In this document: one piece after another, positions 43,663 to 52,569 of the stretch
Layout of the letters: every line of letters begins with the position of its first letter
Numbering within the stretch: the first letter of the stretch is position 1
NCBI RefSeq assembly: GCF_021117405.1
Contig: NZ_CP088251.1
Location: 2,480,001-2,544,000 of the forward strand
Reading direction: 5' to 3'
DNA: 64,000 bases
DNA from: Frateuria edaphi
GTDB lineage: Bacteria; Pseudomonadota; Gammaproteobacteria; Xanthomonadales; Rhodanobacteraceae
The notes under the pieces: model-generated
The model's database searches: none
Told to the model about the DNA's origin: nothing
Seen by the model: only the letters and a program-made list of their open reading frames with translations
Position numbers and translations under genes: made by a program

Positions 43663-45270
43663 ATGACCACCATTGCTTCGCAGATCGATATCCGTTCGCC
43701 CGATTTCCAGGCCTCCAGCGCCGCGCTGCGCGCGCTGGTCGAGGACTTGAAGGCACAGCTGGCGCGCAACGCCGAAGGCGGCGGCGCCAAGGCGCGCGAG
43801 AAGCACACCGCGCGGGGCAAGCTGCTGCCGCGCGAACGCATCCGCGCCCTGCTCGATCCGGGTTCGCCGTTTCTCGAACTCTCGCCGCTGGCCGCGCACG
43901 GCATGTACGAGGACGCCGCGCCGGCGGCCGGCATCATCACCGGCATCGGCCGCGTCAACGGCATCGAGGTGGTGGTGGTCGCCAACGACGCGACGGTCAA
44001 GGGCGGCACCTATTTCCCGATGACGGTGAAGAAGCACCTGCGCGCGCAGGAAGCGGCTCTGGAAAACCGGTTGCCGTGCATCTACCTGGTCGACTCCGGC
44101 GGCGCGTTCCTGCCGCTGCAGGACGAGGTTTTTCCTGACAAGGAACACTTCGGCCGCATCTTCTACAACCAGGCGCGCATGTCCGCGCTCAACATCCCGC
44201 AGATCGCCGTGGTGATGGGAAGCTGTACCGCCGGCGGCGCCTACGTGCCGGCGATGAGCGACGAGACCATCATCGTGCGCGAGCAAGGCACCATCTTCCT
44301 GGGCGGCCCGCCGCTGGTGAAGGCGGCTACCGGCGAGGTGGTCGATGCCGAAACGCTGGGCGGTGCGGACGTCCATACCTCCGTCTCGGGCGTCGCCGAC
44401 CACTACGCGGAAAACGACGCGCACGCGCTTTCCATCGCGCGCGACGTGGTGGCGAGCCTCAATCGCCGCAAGCACATGCCGCTGGCGCTCGAAACGCCGG
44501 TCGAACCGAAGTACGCGGCCGAAGAGCTGTACGGCGTCATCCCGCAGGACACCCGCCGTCCCTTCGACATCCGCGAGGTCATCGCGCGCATCGTCGACGG
44601 CTCGCAGTTCCACGAGTTCAAGGCGCGCTACGGCAAGACACTGGTCACCGGGTTCGCGCACATCCACGGCTATCCCGTGGGCATCGTCGCCAACAACGGC
44701 ATCCTGTTCGCCGAAAGCGCGCTCAAGGGCGCGCACTTCATCGAGCTGTGCAACCAGCGCAACGTGCCGCTGGTGTTCCTGCAGAACATCACCGGCTTCA
44801 TGGTCGGCAAGAAGTACGAGCAGGCCGGCATCGCCAAGGATGGCGCCAAGATGGTCACCGCCGTGGCCTGCTCGCACGTGCCCAAGTTCACCGTGGTGAT
44901 CGGCGGCAGCTTCGGCGCCGGCAACTACGCGATGTGCGGTCGCGCCTACGGCGCACGCTTCCTGTGGATGTGGCCCAACGCGCGCATTTCCGTGATGGGT
45001 GGCGAGCAGGCCGCCAGCGTCCTCGCCACGGTCAAGCGCGACGGCCTGGAAGCGGCCGGCAAGAGCTGGAGCGCGGAGGACGAAGAGGCTTTCAAGGCGC
45101 CGATACGCGAACAGTACGAACGCCAGGGACATCCGTACTACGCCAGCGCGCGGCTGTGGGATGACGGCATCATCGACCCGGCCGACACCCGCCGCGTACT
45201 CGGCCTGGCGATCTCGGCGTCGATGAACGCGCCGATCGAGCCACAGCGCTACGGCGTGTTCCGCATGTAG
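43663..45270 (+). CDS. liuB: Methylcrotonyl-CoA carboxylase beta subunit (carboxyltransferase)
   Basis: 535 residues from the ATG at 43663. Acyl-CoA carboxyltransferase domains in order: [33 protein letters not shown] at the start, [35 protein letters not shown], then [20 protein letters not shown] and [17 protein letters not shown]. These fit MCC-beta better than propionyl- or geranyl-CoA types, though geranyl-CoA carboxylase is close. It transfers CO2 from biotin to 3-methylcrotonyl-CoA. The biotin-carrying alpha subunit gene is not next to it. Confidence 0.9.
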   Translation: MTTIASQIDIRSPDFQASSAALRALVEDLKAQLARNAEGGGAKAREKHTARGKLLPRERIRALLDPGSPFLELSPLAAHGMYEDAAPAAGIITGIGRVNGIEVVVVANDATVKGGTYFPMTVKKHLRAQEAALENRLPCIYLVDSGGAFLPLQDEVFPDKEHFGRIFYNQARMSALNIPQIAVVMGSCTAGGAYVPAMSDETIIVREQGTIFLGGPPLVKAATGEVVDAETLGGADVHTSVSGVADHYAENDAHALSIARDVVASLNRRKHMPLALETPVEPKYAAEELYGVIPQDTRRPFDIREVIARIVDGSQFHEFKARYGKTLVTGFAHIHGYPVGIVANNGILFAESALKGAHFIELCNQRNVPLVFLQNITGFMVGKKYEQAGIAKDGAKMVTAVACSHVPKFTVVIGGSFGAGNYAMCGRAYGARFLWMWPNARISVMGGEQAASVLATVKRDGLEAAGKSWSAEDEEAFKAPIREQYERQGHPYYASARLWDDGIIDPADTRRVLGLAISASMNAPIEPQRYGVFRM

Positions 45271-45290
45271 CGCTCCAGGCGGTCACACGA

Positions 45291-45355
45291 GGGTGGGCTT
45301 CAGTCCACCAGCTCCGCTGCGAGGAAACGGGGCAGTGGGCTCAAGCCCACCCTGC
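45291..45355. repeat. REP-like palindrome pair (type C)
   Basis: GGGTGGGCTTCAGTCCACC and GTGGGCTCAAGCCCACCC, between the convergent carboxylase and feo genes. Confidence 0.65.
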
Positions 45356-45381
45356 GCGATACGCAAGGATCGGAGCGTTGC

Positions 45382-45687
45382 TCAGCGCTCGCGGGGGCGG
45401 AAGTGCAGTGGCGTGGAAGGCTCCCGCGACGCGGGTACCGGGGCGCAGCCGCCGCAACTGGAGCAGCCGTCGCCGCTACCGCACCCCCCGCTTTTCGCCT
45501 CGGCCGGCTGCAGCCAGTCACCGAAGCGCCGCACGGCCCTGGCACGGCCAGGTCGGTCCAGCGCCGCCGACACCCCGGCCTGCACGCGCTTGGCCGTCTG
45601 CGGCAGCAGCTTGCGGAAGGCCGCGACCAGGCTGGCCAGCAGCACCAGCGTCAACACCACCGCCTGCACGACGGCGAACGTGCTCAC
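45382..45687 (-). CDS. FeoB-associated small Cys-rich membrane protein
   Basis: 101 residues from a GTG at 45687 that overlaps the feoB stop (GTGA), so translation is coupled. One N-terminal membrane helix (AVVQAVVLTLVLLASLVAAF), a basic middle and a Cys-rich segment GGCGSGDGCSSCGGCAP. The position after feoB and the helix-plus-Cys cluster match small FeoB-associated Cys-rich proteins (FeoC-like role suspected), which may help iron handling or assembly of the transporter. Confidence 0.75.
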   Translation of the reverse strand: MSTFAVVQAVVLTLVLLASLVAAFRKLLPQTAKRVQAGVSAALDRPGRARAVRRFGDWLQPAEAKSGGCGSGDGCSSCGGCAPVPASREPSTPLHFRPRER

Positions 45688-47534
45688 GAGAGCGCCCGCG
45701 CGATCTGGTAGGTGACCAGCGAAGCCAGGTAGGCCAGGCCGAACAGGTAGCCGGCGGTGATCGCCACGTTGCTCCAGGAGTTGGTTTCGCGGCGGATCAC
45801 GGCGAGCGTCGACATGCATTGCGGCGCGAACACGTACCAGGCCAGCAGGCTGAGCGCCGTGGCCAGCGACCACTGGTGCGAGATCAGCGGCCCGAGCTGG
45901 TTGGCGATGGTGTCGTCGCTGCCGGACATCGCGTAGACGGTACCCAGCGCCGACACTGCCACTTCGCGCGCGGCCAGGCCCGGTACCAGCGCGATGCAGA
46001 TCTGCCAGTTGAAACCGATCGGCGCGAACACGTAATGCAGCGCATGGCCCAGGCGCCCGGCCAGGCTGTAGTCGATCGCCGGCCCGCTGGCGCCCGGCGG
46101 CGGCCCCGGAAAGCTGGAAAGGAACCACAGGATCACGGTCAGCGCCAGGATGATGCCGCCCACGCGCTTCAAGAAGATCTTGGCGCGCTCCCACAGGCCC
46201 AGTGCCACGTCGCGCACGTTGGGGAGGCGGTAGGACGGCAGCTCCATCAGCAGCGCGTGCTCGCTCTTGTCCTTGCGGAAGCGCTTGATCACGAACGCCA
46301 CCGCCAGCGCGCTCACGATGCCGGCCACGTACAGCGTGAACAGCACCACGCCCTGCAGGTTGAACACGCCCCACACGGTGCGATGGGGTATGAACGCGGC
46401 GATCAGCAACGTGTAGACCGGCAGCCGCGCCGAGCACGTCATCAGCGGCGCGACCAGGATGGTAGTCAGGCGGTCGCGCGGATCGGTGATGCTGCGCGTG
46501 GCCATGATGCCGGGGATCGCGCAGGCGAAGCTCGACAGGAGCGGGATGAACGCGCGTCCGGTCAGGCCCGCCTTGAACATCAGCTTGTCGAGCAGGAACG
46601 CGGCGCGCGGCAGGTAGCCCGATTCCTCCAGCACCAAGATGAACAGGAACAGGATCAGGATCTGCGGCAGGAACACCAGCACGGCGCCCAGGCCCGCGAA
46701 GATGCCGTCGTTGAGCAGGCTATGCAGCGCGCTGTGCGGCGGCAACGCCCCGGTCATCCAGGTGCCCAGCGTGCCCACGCCCGCTTCGATCGCATCCATG
46801 ATCGGCTGCGCCCAGGAGAACACCGCCTGGAAGATCAGGAACATCAGCACTGCCAGGATGCCGAGGCCGAACACCGGATGCAGTGCCCAGCGGTCGATCG
46901 CGTCGTCCACCGCATCGGTGGCACGCGGCATGATCACCGTGGCAGCCATCAGCGCGCGCACCTGTGCATGCAGGTCGTGGCGGCTGGCGGGATCGTCCGG
47001 CTGCACCGGCGCGGCGACCGGGACTTCGCCATCGACGCGCTCGATCAGTGCCTTCGCGCCACCGCGCCTGACCGCGATCGTTTCCACCACCGGCACGCCG
47101 AGCCGGCGCTGCAGTTCGGGCACGTCGATCACGATGCCGCGCCGGCGCGCGGTGTCCATCATGTTGAGCGCCAGCACCACCGGCCGCCCCAGTCGCTTGA
47201 CCTCGAGCACGAAGCGCAGGTGCAGGCGCAGGTTGGTGGCATCGGCCACACAAACGATCAGGTCCGGCGCCGGCTCGCCCGGATAGCGGCCCTCGCAGAC
47301 GTCGCGGGTGATCTGTTCGTCGGGGCTGGCCGCATCGAAGCTGTAGGTGCCGGGCAGATCCAGCAATTGCAGCACGCGACCGGACGGCGCGACGAAGCGG
47401 CCTTCCTTGCGCTCGACAGTGACGCCGGCGTAGTTGGCCACCTTCTGGCGCCCACCGGTGAGCTGGTTGAACAGCGCCGTCTTGCCGCAATTGGGGTTGC
47501 CCACCAGCGCGATGCGCAGACCTTGTGCGCTCAT
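45684..47534 (-). CDS. feoB: Ferrous iron transport protein B
   Basis: 616 residues. The N-terminal G domain has GNPNCGKTALFNQLTG (G1), a Thr in the G2 region (AGVTVERKEG), DLPGTYS (G3) and NMMD (G4), followed by a short helical GDI part and about ten membrane helices with two Gate-type regions (LLSSFACAIPGIMATRSI; LVPGLAAREVAVSALGTVYA). It imports Fe(II) at the inner membrane. It is shorter than E. coli FeoB (773), as in many Xanthomonadales. It overlaps feoA by 4 bp and the Cys-rich gene at its end. Confidence 0.95.
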   Translation of the reverse strand: MSAQGLRIALVGNPNCGKTALFNQLTGGRQKVANYAGVTVERKEGRFVAPSGRVLQLLDLPGTYSFDAASPDEQITRDVCEGRYPGEPAPDLIVCVADATNLRLHLRFVLEVKRLGRPVVLALNMMDTARRRGIVIDVPELQRRLGVPVVETIAVRRGGAKALIERVDGEVPVAAPVQPDDPASRHDLHAQVRALMAATVIMPRATDAVDDAIDRWALHPVFGLGILAVLMFLIFQAVFSWAQPIMDAIEAGVGTLGTWMTGALPPHSALHSLLNDGIFAGLGAVLVFLPQILILFLFILVLEESGYLPRAAFLLDKLMFKAGLTGRAFIPLLSSFACAIPGIMATRSITDPRDRLTTILVAPLMTCSARLPVYTLLIAAFIPHRTVWGVFNLQGVVLFTLYVAGIVSALAVAFVIKRFRKDKSEHALLMELPSYRLPNVRDVALGLWERAKIFLKRVGGIILALTVILWFLSSFPGPPPGASGPAIDYSLAGRLGHALHYVFAPIGFNWQICIALVPGLAAREVAVSALGTVYAMSGSDDTIANQLGPLISHQWSLATALSLLAWYVFAPQCMSTLAVIRRETNSWSNVAITAGYLFGLAYLASLVTYQIARALS

Positions 47535-47773
47535 GCCGCCTCCGCCCTGACGAAAATGCGCGATGCCTCGCTGCGCCGAAGCGCGAAGCGGGTGGAGCCG
47601 ATCTGGATCAGCAGGGGGTCGGCGCCGAGCGGGCCGCGGGCGACCACGCGCACCGGCTCGCCGTCGACGAAACCGAGGTCGCGCAGGCGCTGCGCGATGG
47701 GATCGCCGGCGTGGGCATCGTCCACGCGGTCCACCACGGCGGGCGAACCTTTGGGCAAGTCGGAGAGGCGCAC
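47531..47773 (-). CDS. feoA: Ferrous iron transport protein A
   Basis: About 80 residues from a GTG at 47773 (VRLSDLPKGS, the usual FeoA start); a TTG at 47791 is an alternative. SH3-like FeoA fold with QRLRDLGFVDGEPVRVVA and PLLIQIGSTRFALRR. A cytoplasmic partner of FeoB. Overlaps feoB by 4 bp. Confidence 0.9.
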   Translation of the reverse strand: MRLSDLPKGSPAVVDRVDDAHAGDPIAQRLRDLGFVDGEPVRVVARGPLGADPLLIQIGSTRFALRRSEASRIFVRAEAA

Positions 47774-47790
47774 GGATGGCAACTCAAACA

Positions 47791-47815
47791 AGAATGGTTC
47801 GCATTATAAGGCAAA
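47791..47815 (-). promoter_or_regulatory. Putative Fur box and -10 element before feoA
   Basis: On the minus strand the region reads CCTTATAATGCGAACCATTC, with TATAAT as a good -10 box overlapping an AATG-N5-CATT inverted repeat of Fur-box type. The position just before feoA fits iron repression. No good -35 is seen. Confidence 0.5.
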
Positions 47816-47902
47816 AGCCTGTGCCCGCGCTGAGTCCGGCACCCGAACGGGACCACGCGCCACGCCCGTACAATTCCCACTTTCAAGCAGGGAACCTCGC
47901 GC

Positions 47903-48688
47903 ATGTCCGCCATCCTCGTCACCGACCGCGCCGCCGTCCGCCAGATCGCCCTCAACCGCCCGGACGTGCACAACGCCTTCGATGACGGCCTGATCGCCGA
48001 GCTGACCTCCGCGCTGGTGGAGGCCGGCCGCGCCGAGGCGGTGCGCGCCGTGGTTCTGACTGGCACCGGAGCCAGCTTCTCCGCCGGCGCCGATCTCAAC
48101 TGGATGCGCGGCATGGCGACGGCGAGCGAGCAGGAGAACCGCGAGGATTCGTTGCGCCTCGCCGCACTGGTGCGCACGCTGCAGTTCCTGCCCAAGCCGA
48201 CCGTTGCGCGCGTCAATGGCGCAGCCTACGGCGGCGGCGTGGGACTGATCGCCGCCTGCGACATCGCCATCGGCGCCGAGGGCGCCAGATTCGGCCTGAC
48301 CGAAGTGAAGCTCGGGCTGGTGCCCGCGGTGATCTCGCCCTACGTGGTCGCCGCCATCGGCGTGCGCCAGGCGCGGCGGTTGTTTCTCACCGGCGAAATC
48401 ATCGACGCGGCCGAGGCCAGCCGCATCGGGCTGCTGCACCAGGTGGTGGCGGCCGATGCGTTGGACGAGGCGGTCGACCTCGCGCTGAAGCTACTGGCCA
48501 AGGCCGGCCCGCAGGCGCAACGGGAGGCCAAGCAACTGGCGTTGCGCATGGGCGGCATCAACGAACAGGACGCTGGCCGCATCGATGCGGAAAATGCGGA
48601 ACTGATCGCGCGTCTGCGCGTTTCGGCCGAGGGCCAGGAAGGCCTCGGCGCCTTCCTCGACAAGCGCGCGCCCGCCTGGACCGCGTAG
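47903..48688 (+). CDS. liuC: Enoyl-CoA hydratase family, probable methylglutaconyl-CoA hydratase
   Basis: 261 residues, crotonase fold: GASFSAGADLNWM (oxyanion hole), NGAAYGGGVGLIAACDIAIG and FGLTEVKLGLVPAVISPYV with the catalytic Glu. The DLNWMR and GLVPAVISPYV forms are typical of the LiuC/methylglutaconyl-CoA hydratase group, and the nearby carboxylase and dehydrogenase support that role in leucine breakdown. Divergent from feoA. Confidence 0.85.
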   Translation: MSAILVTDRAAVRQIALNRPDVHNAFDDGLIAELTSALVEAGRAEAVRAVVLTGTGASFSAGADLNWMRGMATASEQENREDSLRLAALVRTLQFLPKPTVARVNGAAYGGGVGLIAACDIAIGAEGARFGLTEVKLGLVPAVISPYVVAAIGVRQARRLFLTGEIIDAAEASRIGLLHQVVAADALDEAVDLALKLLAKAGPQAQREAKQLALRMGGINEQDAGRIDAENAELIARLRVSAEGQEGLGAFLDKRAPAWTA

Positions 48689-48741
48689 GGTGGGCTTGAG
48701 CCCATCGTCGGCAGGTGGGCGCAAGCCCGCCGCCCTACCGG
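48685..48741. repeat. REP-like palindrome pair (type C) with GTAG end
   Basis: GTAGGGTGGGCTTGAGCCCA and GGTGGGCGCAAGCCCGCCGC followed by CCTAC; the outer GTAG/CTAC ends are like those of classical REP pairs. Confidence 0.7.
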
Positions 48742-48763
48742 GTCGGTTGGGTGGAACGCCGGC

Positions 48764-49366
48764 CTACAACCATCCCTTTTGCCGCGCGAGGCGAAACGCC
48801 TCGATGCGGTTGCCGGCGCCGAGCTTGCCGATCGCCTCGGACAGGTAGTTGCGCACCGTGCCGTGCGAAAGGTTGAGCCTTGTGGCGATGTCGCCGGCCG
48901 AAAGGCCTTCGCCCGCCAGCCGCAGCACCTGCCGCTCGCGATCATTGAGGGGGTCGGCTTCGGTCCAGGCTTCCAGTGCCAGCTGCGGATCGATGGCGCG
49001 CCCGCCGCGATGCACCGTGCGCAGCGCCTCGGCCAGGTTCTCGGCCGGCGCGTCCTTGAGCAGGTAGCCGGATACGCCCGCGTCCAGCGCGCGTCGCAGG
49101 AAGCCGGGACGGGCGAAGGTGGTCACGATGATCACCTTCATCGGCAGCTCCTGCCGCTGGATGCGCTGGGCCAGCTCCAGTCCGGTCAGGCCGGGCATCT
49201 CGATGTCGGTGACCAGCACGTCGGGCTTGAGCCGCTGCAGGTCGCGCCAGGCGGCCTCGCCGTCGGCGGACGAGCCGAGTACCTCGATGTCGCTTTCCAG
49301 GTTGAGCAGCGCCGACAGCGCGCCACGTACCATCGCCTGGTCTTCGGCCAGCAGCACCCGGATCAT
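48764..49366 (-). CDS. NarL/DesR-type response regulator
   Basis: 200 residues. Receiver domain with AEDQAMVRGAL acidic pair and the phospho-acceptor Asp in DVLVTDIEMPG (about residue 54), Thr in IIVTTFARPG and Lys in YLLKDAPAE. The C-terminal LuxR helix-turn-helix reads LNDRERQVLRLAGEGLSAGD IATRLNLSHGTVRNYLSEAI. Last gene of the ABC/kinase operon; overlaps the start-side kinase by 4 bp (ATGA). Likely controls its own operon's exporter. Confidence 0.93.
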   Translation of the reverse strand: MIRVLLAEDQAMVRGALSALLNLESDIEVLGSSADGEAAWRDLQRLKPDVLVTDIEMPGLTGLELAQRIQRQELPMKVIIVTTFARPGFLRRALDAGVSGYLLKDAPAENLAEALRTVHRGGRAIDPQLALEAWTEADPLNDRERQVLRLAGEGLSAGDIATRLNLSHGTVRNYLSEAIGKLGAGNRIEAFRLARQKGWL

Positions 49367-50550
49367 GCGGCGCTCCCTGAGGCCGGAACCGCGGCCGTTG
49401 CGGTGGCATCGCGTTCCGCGGCTACGCTCGCCGACACCGCACCTGGCACGCGGATGGACAGCGCCGTGCCGCGCCGCGGCGGCGAGTCGATCGCCAGCGT
49501 CCCGCCCAGCGCGCGCACCCGCTCGCGCATGCCACTCACGCCGTTGCCATGGGCGGCCAAACCGCCGCGTCCGTTGTCGCAGATACGCATCTGGAGCATG
49601 TCGTCCTCGAAGGAAACGCTGACGCTGGCCTGGGTGGCGCCCGCGTGGCGATGGATGTTGGTGACGGCTTCGCGCAGGACCAGCGCGACCGGTGCCTCGA
49701 TGGCATCGGGCAGCGCCAGGCCGTCCGGCAACCCGCCCTCGAAGGCCACGCCAGAGGCTTCCAGCATGAGCCGCGCCGAAGTGAGTTCGGACGCCAGGTC
49801 GCTGCGGCGCATGCCGGTCACCGCCGCGCGCACTTCCGCGAGCGCATGGCGCGCGACGCGCTCGACCTCGGCCATTTCGCGCTGCGCACGCGCCGGCTCG
49901 TCCAGCGCCAGTCGCCGGGCCAGTTCCGACTTAAGCGCCACCAGCGACAGCGTGTGGCCGAGCAGATCGTGCAGGTCGCGGCCGATACGCTCGCGCTCGG
50001 CCAGCGTCGCCAGGCGCCGCACCTCGGTCTGCGACAGGCGCAGTTCGGCGTCCTTGCGGGCGCTGTGCATGTAGGCAACGTTGCTGAAGCCGCCGAACAG
50101 GCCGGACATTACGACCCACAACGCCACGCTCAGCGGATCGCCGAAGGTCCACGCCTTGGCCAGCGCGAGCGCGCCCATCACCGCCACGCTCACCAGCCAG
50201 CGCCGCCACGAAAGCGAGAAGGACGAAACGACGCCGGCAAGGATCAGCAGGATGAATCCGAACGGGTTGCACGCCCACAGCGCCAGTGCGGTGGCGACCA
50301 TGCCGGCCACGTACCAGTCCACGCGCCGGCGCGGGCCCACGTAGACCCGCGAGTACAGGTACACGAACACCGGCACGGCCAGCAACGTGGGCGCCAGCCA
50401 TGATCCGGGGGCGCGATGAAGCGAGGCCGGTCCCTGGAACAGCGCCACCAGCGCGAACAGCGAAAGGCCGGCCTGCCAGCGCATGTACAGCGGCGAGCGG
50501 AGCTGGCCCAACAGCGAATCCGGCCGCGGCGTGAACCACTGCACCTGCAT
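49363..50550 (-). CDS. DesK-type sensor histidine kinase (kinase 1)
   Basis: 395 residues from the ATG at 50550, which overlaps the stop of kinase 2 (ATGA). Four to six membrane helices (about 20-155), then a HisKA_3 dimerisation domain with phospho-His in ERERIGRDLHDLLGHTLSLV, and HATPase_c with REAVTNIHRHAGAT and DNGRGG motifs. No separate periplasmic sensor domain, as in DesK. The tail is Ala-rich. It pairs with the response regulator next to it. Confidence 0.9.
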   Translation of the reverse strand: MQVQWFTPRPDSLLGQLRSPLYMRWQAGLSLFALVALFQGPASLHRAPGSWLAPTLLAVPVFVYLYSRVYVGPRRRVDWYVAGMVATALALWACNPFGFILLILAGVVSSFSLSWRRWLVSVAVMGALALAKAWTFGDPLSVALWVVMSGLFGGFSNVAYMHSARKDAELRLSQTEVRRLATLAERERIGRDLHDLLGHTLSLVALKSELARRLALDEPARAQREMAEVERVARHALAEVRAAVTGMRRSDLASELTSARLMLEASGVAFEGGLPDGLALPDAIEAPVALVLREAVTNIHRHAGATQASVSVSFEDDMLQMRICDNGRGGLAAHGNGVSGMRERVRALGGTLAIDSPPRRGTALSIRVPGAVSASVAAERDATATAAVPASGSAA

Positions 50551-51776
50551 CACGGGCGCGCTTCCGCCGTGAGCGTCAGCCCGTCGGCCGGCAAGGCCGG
50601 CGCCGCTGCGACCTGCATCGCCGACGCCGGAAGCGGCACCACGATCCGCAGGCGGGTGCCCTGCCCCTGCTGCGAATGGATCTGCAGGCGGCCGCCCAGC
50701 GCGCGCACGCGCTCGCGCATGCCGGTCAGGCCGTTGCCTTCCTCCAGCACGCCGCCGCGGCCGTTGTCCGAGATGGTCAGGCACAGGCCGCCGTCGATGC
50801 ATTCGAACGCCACGCTGGCGCACGTCGCGGCCGCATGCCGGGCGATGTTGGTGGCCGCTTCGCGCAGCACCAGCGACAGGCCACGTTCGGTTTCGGCGGG
50901 CAGGCACGGCGGCTGGCCGTAGTCCAGGTGCGCGCCGGAGGATTCCAGCAGCAGGCGCGCGGAGGCCAGTTCGGCAGCCAGGTCGGTGGCGCGGATCCCG
51001 GTGACCGCCGCGCGCACCTGCGCCAGCGCGTGACGGGCGACGTTCTCCGCCTCGATCACCTCGCGCCGGGCCGCCTCGGTATCGCGATCGAACAGCTTGC
51101 GCGAGAGTTCCAGCTTGAGCGTGATCAGCGAAAGCGTATGGCCGAGCAAATCGTGCAGGTCCCGACCGATGCGCTCGCGCTCGGCGGTTGCCGCGAGGCG
51201 GCGAACCTCGTCATGGGAAAGCTTGAGGGCCGCGTCCCGCTCATGCCCGATCCGCTCCACGTGCGTGACCATCCCGATGATGAACGTCATCAGCGGGAAG
51301 GCGACCAGCGCCTGCCACGGATAGCCGACCTTCCATGCGACCAGCAGGAACAGCGCGTTCAGCGCGAGCAGGCGCAGCAGGAAGGGCGCCAGGCGCCGGC
51401 TGTTCACGCTGCAGGAGACGCAGCCGTAAATGAAGTAGCTCACGCTGCCCGAATAGAACGGCACCAGCGCGATGCCGAACACCGCCAGGGCCGCGCCGTA
51501 GCGCGAGGCAACGTTGCGGGAAACCAGCATCGACTTGGCGAAAAGTGCCACGAACAGCGGATAGGTCAGCGCGGTCAGGATCGCCCAGCGCCAGGTATAT
51601 CCGCGGTCGAACAGGGGCGTAACGAAGATCCATGCCGACCACAACAAGTGGACGGACTCCATCCGCGGCGACTTGCCCTGCTGGATGATCTCGCTGATGC
51701 GCGAGCCCGGCTCGGGCGCAAACCAGGTAACAAGACGGTTCATCCAGCCGGGTCCCCACGACACGATCGCGGCCAT
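50550..51776 (-). CDS. DesK-type sensor histidine kinase (kinase 2)
   Basis: 408 residues. Same layout as kinase 1: about five membrane helices, HisKA_3 ERERIGRDLHDLLGHTLSLI, HATPase REAATNIARHAAAT and SDNGRGG. The kinase cores are close paralogues, while the membrane parts differ; this one has a CVSC pair between helices (YGCVSCSV) that might sense redox or metal. It lies 7 bp after the permease gene. Confidence 0.9.
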   Translation of the reverse strand: MAAIVSWGPGWMNRLVTWFAPEPGSRISEIIQQGKSPRMESVHLLWSAWIFVTPLFDRGYTWRWAILTALTYPLFVALFAKSMLVSRNVASRYGAALAVFGIALVPFYSGSVSYFIYGCVSCSVNSRRLAPFLLRLLALNALFLLVAWKVGYPWQALVAFPLMTFIIGMVTHVERIGHERDAALKLSHDEVRRLAATAERERIGRDLHDLLGHTLSLITLKLELSRKLFDRDTEAARREVIEAENVARHALAQVRAAVTGIRATDLAAELASARLLLESSGAHLDYGQPPCLPAETERGLSLVLREAATNIARHAAATCASVAFECIDGGLCLTISDNGRGGVLEEGNGLTGMRERVRALGGRLQIHSQQGQGTRLRIVVPLPASAMQVAAAPALPADGLTLTAEARP

Positions 51777-51782
51777 GCTACT

Positions 51783-52568
51783 TCAACCGTGCCGACGCAG
51801 CCGCCGGGCAGCGAGCAGCAGGAACGCCACGGTGAAACCAAGCAGCACGAGTACGTGCGCCGCCAAGGCGTCCTGGCGCATGCCCACCGCGGCGAGCGCG
51901 AGGCGGTCCAGGTGGTAGCTGGGCCACAGCGGCGCGATCTGCTGCAGAACCCTGGGCAGCATCGGCAGCGGGAACCACAGGCCCGACAGGAACGACATCG
52001 GCAGGTAGACGAGGTTGAGCACGCCCGGCCCTCCCTGCCCCTTGACCAGCGTACCGATGAACATGCCCAGCGCACAGAACGGCAGCACGCCGAGCACGCC
52101 GGTGAACAGCAGCGCCGCGGCCTGCGCCAGCGACAGGGACACGTGCGCGATCTGCGACAGCCCCAACAGGAGCAGCACCACGAACGCCGCCGCGCCCATC
52201 GCCATCAGCATCTTGCCCATCAGGTAGGCGCCCGGCGGCATCGGCAGCGCGCGCTTGAGCGTGAGCAGCCCGCCGTCGCGCTCGATCGCGAGCGATACGC
52301 CGAAGCCGAACAGGCCCGGGCTCATCACGCCGAAGGTGGCATAGCTGGCCAGCAGGTAGCGCGCCGTGTCGGTGCCCCCGCCCTTGGCCATCAGCACGCC
52401 GAACACCAGGTAGAACATGCCCGGGAACAGCGTGATCGGCAGCATGAAGCTGGGTGCACGCAGGTAGCGCAGGCATTCGCTGCGCGCCTCGGCCAGGTAG
52501 GCGCCGAGCACGCGGCCGGGTGGCATCGCGTCGTTGTCGACGGACGGATCGAAGGAAAGGGTGTCCAT
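51783..52568 (-). CDS. ABC-2 type transporter permease
   Basis: 261 residues with six predicted membrane helices and the ABC-2 pattern (an N-terminal cytosolic SECLRYLRAPSFMLPITLFP entry helix, conserved helices 3-5 with FCALGMFIGTLVKGQGGPGV). It pairs with the ATPase encoded 1 bp upstream to make an exporter; such modules with DesK-type regulators often export antibiotics or lipids. Substrate unknown. Confidence 0.88.
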   Translation of the reverse strand: MDTLSFDPSVDNDAMPPGRVLGAYLAEARSECLRYLRAPSFMLPITLFPGMFYLVFGVLMAKGGGTDTARYLLASYATFGVMSPGLFGFGVSLAIERDGGLLTLKRALPMPPGAYLMGKMLMAMGAAAFVVLLLLGLSQIAHVSLSLAQAAALLFTGVLGVLPFCALGMFIGTLVKGQGGPGVLNLVYLPMSFLSGLWFPLPMLPRVLQQIAPLWPSYHLDRLALAAVGMRQDALAAHVLVLLGFTVAFLLLAARRLRRHG

Positions 52569-52569
52569 G

